DNA of 64,000 bases. It comes from Macrostomum hystrix. Lineage: Eukaryota; Platyhelminthes; Macrostomidae. The notes below the pieces were generated by a model. The model saw only the letters and a list, made by a program, of their open reading frames with translations. It was not told where the DNA came from and searched no databases. Below are positions 1 to 12,299 of this stretch, in pieces (the stretch's first letter is position 1; each line of letters starts with the position of its first letter). Made by a program: the position numbers and the translations under genes. The DNA is taken from positions 8,991,001 through 9,055,000 of the forward strand of contig CATNEN010000007.1 of the NCBI GenBank assembly GCA_950097015.1. Reading direction: 5' to 3'.

Positions 1-2380
1 ACCTGCTCTAAGCCAGCTCTTTAGTGCTCCGACTTGCCTTCTGTTTGTTGTGGCTTCAAAGCGCAGATTTTATCTATTTCTTTCGTGCATAAAATGCGGG
101 CCTTTTCAAAGCAGCTCAGGACTGAGCCGCGGCTCATTGCTACATATGCTCAAACTGGTCAAACCTTCTCAGATTTGATTCTCGCGTCTTCTCCATCTCC
201 GCTATTCTCCCAGCTCTTTTCCTCTCCCCCTTGTCCCTTGTATCTCTCGCATTCCTCTCCCTGCCTCTCCTTCTCTCGGCCTGAATAATTTGATGCATTT
301 CCTTTACTGCCTTTACCCCCGCAATGAGGTCACGGTCTGTGCCACTCTGGGCTGGGCAATCGCCTTTTTACGAGTATTGTGGCGGTCTATTTTTAGAGTC
401 TGTTTTAATGCCTTTTCGGTGTCTACATTTTTCAGTCCCGTTTTCGCTTTGCCATCTGAGAGACACCCAGCCAGCCCCTAAAACTTGCGTGCGACTTTAA
501 ACGAACCGTGCTTGCCCGCCTCTCTTCCCAATTGTGCCGGCAATAAATGGCCAGTCGCATTTTTAGGTCACGCTTTGACAGACCAGACATTGCGCAACTC
601 CAACTTCACCGCGATGCGCTTTCGGATGTTTTTAATTCAGCCAGCCTTGCAATTGCGATGTCAACTGTTCTACTAACAGTAGACTGCAGCGGAATATAAG
701 TGCTGAGACCATTAACGTGCAGACTTAAATGAATTTCGCGATCATCTGACCGAGTCTACTAATAGTAGCAATAGTAAGAATTTTTTTAGTATTAAAATTA
801 TGCATGCAACTATATGGTACAGTAAGCAACACAAATCAAGCAAAGAGACACCATTCAGTGTGTACGTTTGCTGGGCCGTACTGGTCCAAAGATGGCAGAA
901 TATTTTCTAGCAGTATCAATAACCACAAGGCTATATTGCAAAAATACTTGCAAGCTTTTCAGCTTTAAGTTTCGAGTTAATCAATTGCATCATTCGTTAT
1001 CTTCAAGTTAAATCTAGGTTGGTGTGCTTGTCAGATAAACCGAATTCATCCATTGTGAGCCATGCGAGATGTTATCGAAAATACGCTGTTCTCCAATCTC
1101 ATCCATTCATTCTTACATCGTTCAAAACCATTGTGCGTTTTGGCCATAGACAAAAACCACAGCGATGAAAATGCAAAAATGACCAGCATTTTTTTCGCTG
1201 AAATTCCTGATAAGAATTAACAGTATAAAACCCCGCCAAATTCCGGTTCTATGGTGGAAAGTGCTTGACCACATATAGCAGACTCGGCTTCGCTTCGACT
1301 CGGCAGAACTAAAGAGCCAAAATTTTCATTTGGAAAGCCATCGAAAAATGTTCAATTTATTGGCCTCTATTTCAGGCCCGAGTCATCATATAATTGACTC
1401 CTTTTTGAGTCACGATATGTGCGACCAGATCATAGGCAAAAATAATTGAGACTTCCTAACAGAAAAGAAAAGCCAAGCTATACGCAACAAGAGAGCGTGT
1501 TTCTGGAGGTTAAATATAAATAAAAATCACTTGAATTTATCAAGGATTATAGAGGAATTTATAGAGGACACTGGGTAGCTGGCAATGGCTTCTAGGGTAA
1601 AAAGTGTCGGAAAGCGTTTAATTAAATAAAAGTGGCGTTAAATTTAATAAACATATACTCTATTTGAGAAACTCCACTGTTTGTTCAGTAAGCTCAATGT
1701 TATTCCTCCCACCACGTGATATTCGCTCTCGTCTTCCTGTCACCTGGAAAGTCCTCGAATGGACAATTGTTTTCGGACTCACTTCATACAATTTTAGAAA
1801 AATATCAAAAAAGCTCAATTGCTATCACGGTTAGGTATTTTTATAAGCCATTGTCCAAATAAAGTCTGTGGTTCCCACATGGAACTCCCAAATTGATTCT
1901 ATCCAGTATTTTTTATATTATTTCATCGAACGTACTCGTAGCTTTTCTTAACTAAAGCGCAAAGAAGCGTTGCGCTCGAAAGACTGCAGCTCTCTCACAT
2001 CGCTCACGATGGATAGATTTGGCGAAAAACTGGCTGAGCCGTCCCCTCCTCAATGCATTTTAGCCTAAAATTTGCGTTTTTGTATTTTCCAGTCACATCT
2101 CACTCTAGAATCCGCTTTGCGATCCATTTTTGCGAAACGAAAAATATTGACTTGGATGCCATATAACCCTCGAACTTTAGGCATAGAATAACAGTTGGTA
2201 CTAACCGAAACTGTTGTTTACAACAGCTGAAAATAGAGGATACTGGGTAGCAAAAGCTGTTTGAACGCTTTGAACGAAAGAGTTAAAGAGTTAAGAAATT
2301 CAGCAGTTCTAGCCCACTCGAGCTGAGTTGCCTGTGTCGCACAATCCCTAAAGTCCTCACCGAGAAGTCGATGTATTCTT
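1..2380. other. gene-free flank
   Basis: No exon with splice consensus or recognisable protein similarity was found on either strand. The stretch is moderately AT-rich, more so after position 700. A short phrase (ATAGAGGAYACTGGGTAGC) occurs near 1561 and again near 2232, but no element could be defined around it. Confidence 0.5.
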
Positions 2381-2453
2381 TCAGTCGGAATCTTGTCCTA
2401 TTTTTTCGTTGGAAAAAAAATTGGAAGCAGGTGAGCGAGACAAACTTCGCTGC

Positions 2454-5400
2454 TCAAAGTACGCTCGAAAGGCCGTAGGGCTGGTGCAGCATGGCCTGAT
2501 TTGGTTGCTGCTGTTGACGCTGAAACTCTTGCTGCCGATGCCGCTGAAAATGATACAGGTACTCATTTTGATGCTGCTGCTGTGGCAGCTGCTTCAACGG
2601 CTGATGGTGCAGAGGCTGATGATGCAGGTGCACAGGCACTCCGCGCTCCAGGTGCGCCACAGTTGTAATTGGTGCGGCCGTTTGGCTTGCTAGCGCACCA
2701 GACATCGAGGTCGGCTGCGTGGGAGTCGATGACGCAGTAGAGCGGCTCTTCCGTCGGCGCACCAGGTAGAGCACGCAGACCAGGTTGAGCGCCAGCACCG
2801 CCAGGCCGGCCAGGCCGCAGCCGGCGATAAGCAGAGTGCGGCTGGTCGCCTCGTCGTCGCTGTTTGGCTTGCGTTCGCGGCTCGGCCTGTGACCGTTCGG
2901 GTCATCTTGGTGGTGTGGACGGCGGACGGGGGGTGAAAATTTATATGCGAGACTCAGAGGAGCAGTTAGCTGAAAGTTTGTGAGCTAACAAAAGAAAGTT
3001 AAGATTTTATTTCAAACGTTTTTTACCAGGCGTCCAGAAGAAAATTGGACCCTGGTGGGCCACTTCGATCTCCGGGTAGAGATTGTTGCGCGTTGTCAAC
3101 TTCACTTCGTAATTTGTCCGCGGCTTCAGGTCTAAAATTCAGAAATTCGGACGAGTCTTTCTGCAGAATTTCTCTCTGTTTGCCAGTTTTCTATTTTTGT
3201 CTAGCTCATAATCTGTCTGCACTGACCTGGCAGCAGGAATTGCATCTCTCGCCCGGAGTTGTCGGGTTCGACGACATCATAGGACACAAGTCGCTCTCTT
3301 TCTTCGCCGACGGGCCGGAAGCTGACCGTGAATGTCTGCGCCACGCCCCCGTTGTATCCCGGCCGCCAAGTTAGGAGGGCTGCTGGACCACGGCCATCGC
3401 CGATGTTCACTGTGACATTGACCATACGGAGACGACTCGGCGCATCTGGCGGTGAAGTTCCCGTTACGTTGACATCTGCGCTGCCAGCTCCGTGCGATGA
3501 TGTAACCACACACCTGTGATCAGTAGATCGGAATAAATATAGATGGTGCTGGTCTATTTTGACCTAATGATGTTAGGATGCAATCACCGCCCACCTGTAC
3601 ACTCCCAGGTCCTGCGGATTAGCCACAGCCAAAAGAGTCAAAACAGAGACTCTTCGCGCCAAATCGCCAGAGAGGTTGTCGTAAAGCTGCAGCACCTGTT
3701 TGTTCGGTGCAAGATCGATGAACTCGCCTTTCTCGTCGCGCCGACGCCAGACGATGCTATTCGGCGGTGGGCCAGTCACGTTGCAGGCCAGGGTGGCATT
3801 TTGGCCCCCCTGCACCGCCACGCGCACCTGCTGGGCTGCGACCTTCGGGCTCAGTGGGTACAGGAACAGCGATCGCTTAGCCGCGGTGCCAAGGCCGTTG
3901 CTGGTCTGCAGGCGGTGCTCTCCAATCGTGGCCCCGGCCAGCTTCACGACCTCCAGCCTCAGCGTGGCCGAGTTCTGTCGGTCGCATGGGAGAGTGAAAT
4001 GCTAAAAACTTATCGTAAACTTGTTTCATATTTCGTAACTGACAGTCGTCTGACCAAACCTTGTTTGCCGCATCCGCCCAGCAGCGAAAGTTGTAGGCCT
4101 CGGAGGCCGAATCGTAACAGGCGATGGAGCCGCCGCCGGGCAGGAACCATTTCACCCAGCCACCGACGCCTTCACCAACCTCAGCAGCCCGCAGCGGCGG
4201 CAGCGGCGAGGCCACTAGGCGAGCGTGAACTTTTACGCTGCTGTTCAGCGGCTCGCGAAAGAAGTAGTGGCTGGGCGGGATGTGAAGGTCCGATTCTAGA
4301 ACCTATCGGATCGTTTGTGAGGTAGCACTGTGAAAGCTATTTGTTTAGCTTCAGGATCAGAGGAGTAATTACGAGATAGTAATAGCTCATTTTTTAAGTA
4401 AAGCTCGTCAATCAACCCAAAAGATCTGAGAACAGCTGTAAGGATTAAGAATTTCAGTAGAAACTTCTCAATGTGCTTTTTAGTTCCGGAGCAGTAGATC
4501 CGCTCACCTCGAGCTCGCTTATGTGTGCTTGCGCCCGAACTTCCAATAAGAAGTCGCTTCTGCCGACGCCGACCTCGTTCCGCGCCTCAATCCAGTAAGG
4601 CCCAGCGTCAGCCAGGGTCACCTGATTGAACATGATGCCGCCATTGCTGTAAGTCACAGCGCTGCCAGTTGTATTGACGCCGACACTTGCGGCACCGTCG
4701 CCGAGCTGTCGCAGCACCCGCAGGCTGCCAGGCTGCACCGGCGGATTGGCGAGCACCGTCAGCTGTAGGAACTCCTGGCTGGAGGTCACTGTGAGCGGTG
4801 ACGCGAGGCCCTTGAAGATGGGCCGATGGCGCACCATTAAGGTTGCATTCACCTGCAAATTTTGCGTAGGGAACTGGCATAAATATATAGTCTTTCTTAA
4901 CCAAAGCAGTTAGACCAGAGCATTGATGAGCTATCAATTTATCCCATTCTAAAAAACAATGCCACCGCAGACACCACATCTCGTCTGCTCGCACCTGTCT
5001 CCTGGAAATGCTGTAGTAAGCTTCGTTGGTGGCCTCGCAGTACAGGCTAGCCAGGTGGAGCTCGGGCGTCAGGCGGAAGCGAACGCGGCTGCGGCCATCG
5101 AAGCCCCTGCGTGGTGCCTGGCTGATCGAGTGCGACTCGTCAGCACCGGCCTTCAGCTGGACTCGTTCGTGATCGTCCAAGAGGCGCAAGCAGGTCCTGG
5201 AGCCGTCTGGCCCGCCGCGCTGACGGCAGTGGCTGATGTACCAGAAGAAAATTACTTGCGGGTTGGAACCAACAGCGTTACAGACGGCCTCCATTAAGTC
5301 GCCGGCCTTTGGGCCTCCGGGATCGACGGAAGACTCGCTGGCACTGTGCAGTTCGATCGGCTGCAGCTCTGGGGGGACTGTGGGAAAGAAGCAATGCTTT

Positions 5401-8400
5401 TCTAAGCAATTGCTTGCGAGAGCATATATAGCAAGTGTGTGTACGAGCTATGTATTGCATGCTTTGACACTCACACATCACATTTATTGGTATTCGGTCA
5501 CTCTCGACGCTTTTTTCCAGGTTCATTGTCTTCGCTCGACAGCTGCAACATTGGTAAATGCTCATGAACTATTTAGCCATATCACCGCTGTTAATACTAC
5601 TCATACAATCAAAGACTAGCTGCCTCTTACAATGCCGTCTTATTGGAGTCCTGGCGGTTCAGGACTAGTTTAAGTTTCGACTCAACTTTTTTGCCCTCTA
5701 TCTTCTGAGTGACTTTTTCCAAGATTAGCCGGTCATCTAAAAGCGAAAGATATAGATTTTGTTGAAAATGCTTTCTCTTATTCTTATAAAAATGTAAAAT
5801 TCTAAAGCCAATCTCACCAAAAAACCAGGCGATGCGCGGCAGCGGGTTGCCTCCCAGCGAGCTGCAAGTCAGCTCCGCGGTTTGATTCTCCATGATTCTG
5901 GGCGGCACCGTGATGACCACCGAATTGGGCGGATCTGGACAGGTTAAGGTATTTGAGGCATTTCAGGCAATCGAACACGACGAAGACACAAACCTGAGCC
6001 TTCTCCCAATGGCTCACAAAATCCAAATTGTTTTACCCCCCCCATTGGAAAGAAGCTAAACAACATTGGTGCGAAAGTGCGATGAAGTATTCGTTCAAAA
6101 TAGTTCAAAAAGTGAGCTCAATGCAGCCTGCTATGCTGCCTACTTACAGTAGATGAACAAGTGCATGCTGCTCTCCAAGTTATAGCCAAAGTCGTTGGTG
6201 ACGCGGCACTTGAGGTACTTGCCGTGCTGTGCCGCGGTAAATACGAAAGAATAGTTTGACAGCAGATTCCGGTCCTTCATGGTGTCTCCAGAAATCGAGG
6301 TCTGCCGCTGAACCTCGGAGTTGTCCAGCAACCATGACACGGTCAGCCTGTCATGGTAGGGGCCCGCGTAGCACTCGAAGTTGGACTTCTCACCGTTGCT
6401 TATTAGCACCTGGTTGAGGTCGAAGCTGGAGTCCTTGCTCCGCTTTATCTCCAACGTAGTCGGTGGGACTGAATTGTGCATTAGATTTGATAGATACTTA
6501 CGAGCGTAAATTACACCTGACTTACTATCTTTTCAGCTAGCTGTACAGGCTGTGTACCGCTGTTCAGACTGATAAGGCAGCCACACCCACGCGTATTTTT
6601 ACCCCATCAATAAACGCTAGGCAAGAAAGCGTAGAGCGTAGAGCGTAGAGCTCCCGGAGGCCCAAAGAGCTCCACGCTACGCTCTACGCTACGCTCTACG
6701 CTACGCTCTACGCTACGCTCTACGCTACGCTCTACGCTACGCTCTACGCTACGCTCTACGCTACGCTCTACGCTACGCTCTACGCTACGCTCTACGCTAC
6801 GCTCTACGCTACGCTCTACGCTACGCTCTACGCTACGCTCTACGCTACGCTCTACGCTACGCTCTACGCTACGCTCTACGCTACGCTCTACGCTACGCTC
6901 TACGCTACGCTCTACGCTACGCTCTACGCTACGCTCTACGCTACGCTCTACGCTACGCTCTACGCTACGCTCTACGCTACGCTCTACGCTACGCTCTACG
7001 CTACGCTCTATCGTCACCAAAATAAATAATAGCAATGCAATCAAGGCGATACTAAAGTTTTGAGGACAAGGGCCATTGAGCAGCACTCACAGTTGACCTT
7101 GATGACGATGCGCGCCTCGAGTGGCCGATCCATGGCCGCATTCTGCGCAAGACAGGTAAACTCCGCCAGATGATCCTCGGCGCTCACCGGCAGGGCGATG
7201 ATGTTTGCCAGCAGGCCGTCACGCAGATCAGACGATGGCAGGACAATGATGTCGTGCAGCTCACCGCGACGCCGGCGCTGCCAGACCAGCTTGCCCAGCG
7301 GCACACCGGGACTGGCCTGGCAGGACAGAAGCAGCCGATCCCCGGCACGGTAGGTGGGTGTTTCCCCTGCCAGCCTTGTACCCGCACTGATCACTGGCTG
7401 GCCGGTTTTTTCTGCAAGCAGGTTACGAGCGTTCCACGGTGAGCATCGAGACTTGTTGGTTGCGAGATGGAAGCAAATCTTCAAAGGTTTAACCACGCAC
7501 CATAAACTAGAAAGGTCACTCTGCCCTTCAGCTCCCTGGGACCCATCTTTAATTCTTTCAGTGCATCGATCGTGGCCCGACACTCGAGCGAGCTGCCGTT
7601 GACAACTCTCACTTTGCTAGGCGTCAGAGTCAGCATCGAGGACACGGATCTGTCCCCTCGGCTGCCGCCTGCAACTGGCTTGACGCCGTCTGTCAGCTTC
7701 TTGTCATTAAGGTACCAAGTCAGCACCGGCGGTGGATGTCCATTGCGGCACTCGCAGGACACTGTCAACGGTCGGCTCGTATTCGACACAGTCAGCAGGT
7801 TGATACCATTATTGATGACTGGCGGCGAAGGCAGAGCTGAAGTAGGTACACAGGAATGTACTTTTAGGCAGTGGTGTAGCCAGGATTTTTGTCAATGGGG
7901 GCCGTGCCTACTGGCGGGGCACCACTGCTAGGGCCACTTCAACATGGGTGCGCCACAACCACATGGAGGCGCCACTATCACGGGTGTGCCACTACAACGG
8001 GGCGCCACTACCACGGGCCGATTCGTCAGCCGATTAGGGGGGCCAGGTCCCCTTGCCCCTCCCCTGGCTACGCCCCTGTGATGAGCAATGGATTAATTTC
8101 ATATGCTATTGTCCGAGAATTATATGGTTAAAGTGCAGCCTGCCTTTAAGAACAGACGAATCGTTCTTCGAATGAAATTTTCTGCTCCGATTTTTGCATC
8201 ATTGCGTGTCATAAATTTATTGAACCACTTAAACAAAGTGGGAAGGCATCACACCCCTCAAGTCGGCCCAGCTGCCCTAATCCCTGCCCGAACTCAAATC
8301 CTTCAGGGCTCTGATTGAGAGAAGTTCTAGCCCCGAAGAAAACGCAGCCAGTGGTTCTGGCGCTCCATCACGACTGAAAACAAATTCTGCTGGGCCGAGT

Positions 8401-11400
8401 TTTTCCGCCGCCCGCTGTGCCGGACTCGGGCAGTCGGCGCTCCATCAAAGACGCGGGCGGCCTGCAGTGGTAGCCCTCTGCCTTGGCCCGTCACCCGGCA
8501 GCTGATAGATGAGGCGCCTGGGATTGGGGCCACCTCCAGAGTCTCCGAAATCGCAGCGGCAACGCCAACTGCCCAGCTGAGGGCGAAGTCTTTCTGCCGC
8601 TCTCTTACTCTCCCTCGACCAAAAATCGCTTATTTCATTTTGTGAAAATGCAGATACGCCTGATACAAATTTTTGGAATTGAAATCGAGATGCCGAGAGA
8701 GAGCGAAGCAGGGCGGCGCTGGCAGCGGTTTTGCCGCGAAAGTGAATTAATAAGGCATGCCGCCTGATGCCAAGGGGGTCACAAGATGAATACTGATTTG
8801 CCTCCTTCTGTCGGGACAAGACAAGGACCATTTTTGAGGCCGGCTTCCTCACAGTCCAACCTCCCAAACCCGGGAGAATGCACCGGTCAAGATTGAGTCC
8901 AAATGAAGGATTAGCTGGGGTTGGGGACAAAAGTGGGATAAAATGAAAGGATCCGACCGCTGCGACTCCAATCAGACGGATTGGAGCGATGTGGGAGACT
9001 CAATTGAGCAGGAAAATCGGGCCTGCTTTGTGCGACCCCCTTATTCCTTCCTTTGCCATGCTCTTCCTCCCCCAGGGCAATCAGTGATCCCCAACTCTAT
9101 TTTGCTCAATCTGCCAGCTCAGCAAATGATAATTGAGTCCAGCACCTTGCGCGGCTGGCCTGCCAGAGCTGATTGCTGCCAATCAGATCGGATTCGCAGC
9201 ACTTTCCCGTCTTATTTGTTGCAACTATGAGCATTCAGTGCACAGAAATCAGGTAGAAGCGAATATTGTGTTTGCTGTTTGACAAGCAAGTCATAAACTC
9301 ACCCGTGATCTTATTAGCTATTTCATAAAACTGTTCAAGAAGGAGATTAGTTATAAAATTATGAGTTAATAAGCTCATAAATTCGTGAAATATTAGTGAA
9401 CTCCTGATCTTATAAACTTTTGAACTCAATCATTCATAAGCCCGCCTATGAACTCAATCATAAACTCATCTATGAACTCAATCGTAAACATACCTATATA
9501 CTTAATTATGAGCTTGATCAGTCATTAGCTTGCAGGACTGCTGAATCGCTTTTAATGAAACTGTTAAATTAGGCCTTTTACACAACTATACGCTTTTAAG
9601 TTCAAACAAAACAACGTATTGATCGTGTGCAGCATAACGATGCGATATGTGCACTTATACGACACAACTTGCGCACAAAATGCCCCAGTGTGACCTACAC
9701 TCATCAGCTAATGGTTGGCAGTGCAGGCTCTGCCACAAATACAAATATTCAGGCAGCCTCTAAAACAATTGGGTCCGAAATAGTTATGCAGCTTCGTTGC
9801 GCAATTGACACCGACTTCAAACTCGGCTGCAGCCAGGGAGCAGGCACTGAGCCCAGCTGCGCAGCTAATTAAATTTGCTCCCACCCGGAGTGACCCCGGT
9901 CGGTGGCGACGATTAATTATTAAACAGCGCTGGCTGGGCGCCACCCATGGTGGCTGATCGCACCAACAAATTATCAGTTTTTCAGTTTTCGCTGTCTGTA
10001 GTGTATTTGAATTTTTACTGTAATATTATATGGCGTGATTGTAATAAATTAATGTTCAATTAGTTTTAAAGCTAACTGCTGACTTACCCGAAGATTAGCG
10101 GTCTAAGCCTTCAGCCAGTCGTAGAAAGGCACGCATACTAGACAATCTGAGCCTCAAACCAATCGCAGTCAAGCACGTGGATTACACAATAAAAACTTTC
10201 ATCCAATCACAGACAGGCATGTACGCATACTAGACAAGCTGAATCTTCAGCCAATCAGAGTCAAGCACGTAGATAAAAAAATCTAAACATCCAGCCAATC
10301 AAATGACTGGATACTACGCTCATACTCGTAGCAAATAAACTTTCAGCCAATCCCAGCCAGGTTCGTTCAAAGGATCTGATCTGATATTATCGCAATGCCA
10401 CTCACTCAATACGGTGATGGTAGTCTTGTACCGCATCGGTTTGCCGTCACGAATCAACTGGCACTCGTAGTCGCCCATGTCGTCGAAGGTGATGTTGCTG
10501 ATCTCCAGAGTGAAGTCTTCCGGTGCTCTGCCGATGATCTTGAAGCGCGACAGGCTCATCTCCCCTGCGAGCAGGCGGGACAGGGGACGGTTCAAGGTCA
10601 TGCAAAACTTCTGGAAGTACATTCCAGCCGGCTGTTCATGAATTCAGAACCTCTGGTTCTTGAGCAAGCTTTTTTCTCTAAAGCCCGTATTTGAATTAGC
10701 AAGACTGCAGCATATTGTTAAAGATAATAAACTCCTGGCTACAGAATGGTTGGTGAAATATTTTTTCCAATCGTCTCAATCGAAAATTTACGGAGTTTGT
10801 ACTCGTATTGTTTGTGGCACGATCTTGGGGGTGGGCAAAGGTATTATGAGTCTAATTACGAGCGTATTTCGAAACACAAGGACACAGAGATAACAGGCAA
10901 AGCTCGTGGAATTTACCTTAGGTAATTAATATCCTCAGGTAGGTTGTGACTGGGACAATCAATTAGCATTTTTTCTGTGAAATCTCGTCCACTAATAGAG
11001 GATCCCACAAACTGAGATGCGAAGGCTGAGATTATTCGATGGGCATTGATCAAGTTGCAAATCAGCTGCTCAAAAATGTACTAAAAATGTAAGGGCGAGT
11101 TAGTACGAAGAGTTGTGAGGGCTTACGGTCCATGCTAGCAATTAATTACCAGCGCTATTTCAAGGACCCCCACATTGCACCCTGCTGAGCCATCCAAGCT
11201 AAGCGTCTCAAACGCACCGCAGCACCGCGCCATAACTGCCAGTCTGGGAAATAATCACCAGCCCAAATCCCGTGGGCAATTTGTGCAGGGCTCGCGAATG
11301 CTCCAAGACGGAAGCGAGACGCGGCCTGACCTTCTCGGCCTTTTCCAGGGCTTTGACTCCGGCATATCATGCATGGCCAACCGAGCTGCCCTCGTTTACA

Positions 11401-12247
11401 TATCGCCTCGGGACATTCGCTAAGCAGATGCCTAGCCCCCTCTTTATACCGAAAACGCTGCGAGATTCGGCGGGTTGCTAAGCTACTCCCAAGCGCGCTT
11501 GTCTCTCTTCCTGACCCCCCAACCTCTCGACGAATTCGTATTTACAATTTTCCGCCGTGTCGCCCAGGGACACGCCAGTGCCCGCTCCGCCAGCTCTCAT
11601 TTCTCTCTGTTTTTCTCTCTCTCACCATCGTCTCTGTTTCGCTTAGCGCAAATCTCGCTAGAAAGTCAGTCTCATCAACCCGGCCCGCAATCATCATAAT
11701 TTCCATTTCTTCATCTTCATAAAAAGCCCGTCTGAGCATTGGAGGATCTGAGGTCAATCGGGGGATTTCTGGAACATATTAATCCTGAATATCCCTCTGG
11801 GCCGGCGGACCCGAAAGTTCTCGAGTAAAAATTTGAATGGCTGTCAGTGTCTGGGTCCTCAGGCCCCTAGGGCTATTAACTCTTTTCGCATTTCTAACGG
11901 GTGGAGGTGGTCCAGGCAAAACGGAACTCGAATTTCTGTCATTAACTGACCACCTGGCTGCACTCTGTGACTCAAAGTCAAAACCCAAGTTGCCAATCGG
12001 TCTGCTCACTGTCAATGAAGGTGCTCTTCACTTTCCAGAAGACATTCGGCAGCCGGCCAGACCCGTCGGTGGCCTGCACCTTGCAGGGTAGCAGGATGTT
12101 GGACAGCTCCATCACCTTGTACTGTTCGCTCGGCCTCACGAAAGCACAGAATTTCGAATTTTCTTTGCAGGCGCCAATGGCAGCGGCCGGTCGCAACAGC
12201 GGCGCAACTGTCAGCAGCATCAGCAGCAGCGGTGGCTGTGGTGTCAT
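2454..12247 (-). CDS. nephrin/Sns-like Ig-FN3 adhesion receptor
   Basis: Single-pass immunoglobulin receptor of the nephrin/sticks-and-stones/hibris group, predicted at the plasma membrane for heterophilic adhesion; in flatworms nephrin homologues act in protonephridial filtration. Fifteen exons (minus): 12247-12010, 10564-10406, 7836-7501, 7411-7091, 6468-6148, 5934-5818, 5736-5631, 5542-5475, 5377-4995, 4852-4508, 4302-4060, 4001-3595, 3513-3227, 3131-3027, 2905-2454. They sum to 3888 nt, 1295 aa plus stop, and all phases match. Residues 1-23 are a signal peptide. Eight to nine Ig-like domains follow, with typical strands such as DDMGDYECQ (Ig1), AEFTCLAQN (Ig3), SLYCEATNEA (Ig6) and LGVYRCVV (last Ig). 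One FN3 (about 1020-1135, with LKPRTNYEVKL) precedes a transmembrane helix at about 1169-1193 and a 100-residue Gln/His-rich tail ending PYGLSSVL. Human nephrin is 1241 aa with the same order. The least certain junction is the weak donor GTTTGG after 4060. Family assignment is firm; nephrin rather than Kirrel follows from length and the FN3. Confidence 0.9.
6668..7008. repeat. 12-bp minisatellite in nephrin intron 4
   Basis: About 28 nearly perfect copies of TCTACGCTACGC lie wholly inside the intron between the third and fourth Ig exons (intron 7090-6469). A short inverted flank (TAGAGCGTAGAGCG) at 6629-6650 can pair with the array. The unit is a multiple of three, so it reads as a long VERS-repeat frame on the minus strand, which is an artefact. 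Confidence 0.95.
7869..8078. mobile_element. short MITE-like element with terminal inverted repeats
   Basis: The left end CAGTGGTGTAGCCAGG and the right end CCTGGCTACGCCCCTG are inverted repeats matching at 14 of 16 positions, of the CAGGGGCGTAGCCAGG type common at hAT-related transposon ends. The 210-bp interior is GC-rich with degenerate GGCGCCACTA-type repeats and no coding capacity. It sits 32 bp upstream of the acceptor of the Ig2 exon of the nephrin-like gene. No convincing target duplication is visible (CTTTTAGG versus TGATGAGC). Confidence 0.55.
9285..9520. repeat. degenerate AT-rich tandem repeat
   Basis: Diverged copies built around AACTCA, TCATAAACTCA and ATGAACTCAATC occur irregularly every 20-25 bases. 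Boundaries are vague and copies are too diverged for a firm unit length. Confidence 0.4.
10110..10370. repeat. diverged ~100-bp tandem repeat in nephrin intron 2
   Basis: Two and a half diverged copies share the phrases CAGCCAATC, AGTCAAGCACGTAG and CGCATACTAGACAA in the same order, each about 95-105 bp apart. The block abuts the donor of exon 2 (position 10405). Confidence 0.6.
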
Positions 12248-12299
12248 AACTCGAACTTGGGGGAAGCTTTTCCGAAGAGAGCTAAATAAAATAGCAAAC

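Larger units (their letters stand above)
7837..10405 (-). other. nephrin-like gene, intron 2 contents
   Basis: This 2.6-kb intron separates the Ig1 and Ig2 exons. It contains the MITE at 7869-8078, unremarkable mixed-composition DNA to about 9230, a degenerate AT-rich repeat around 9285-9520 and a roughly 100-bp repeat at 10110-10370. No additional exon was recognised. Confidence 0.6.

Noticed and set aside
5377-5542. Apparent frame conflict between the end of nephrin Ig5 and the start of Ig6
   Set aside because: It is resolved when the donor is placed at ATGT|GTGAGT (exon ending at 5475). The phase then matches and no indel is needed.
6607-7086. VERS-repeat protein on the minus strand
   Set aside because: It is a 12-bp minisatellite within a nephrin intron, with no signal or domain.
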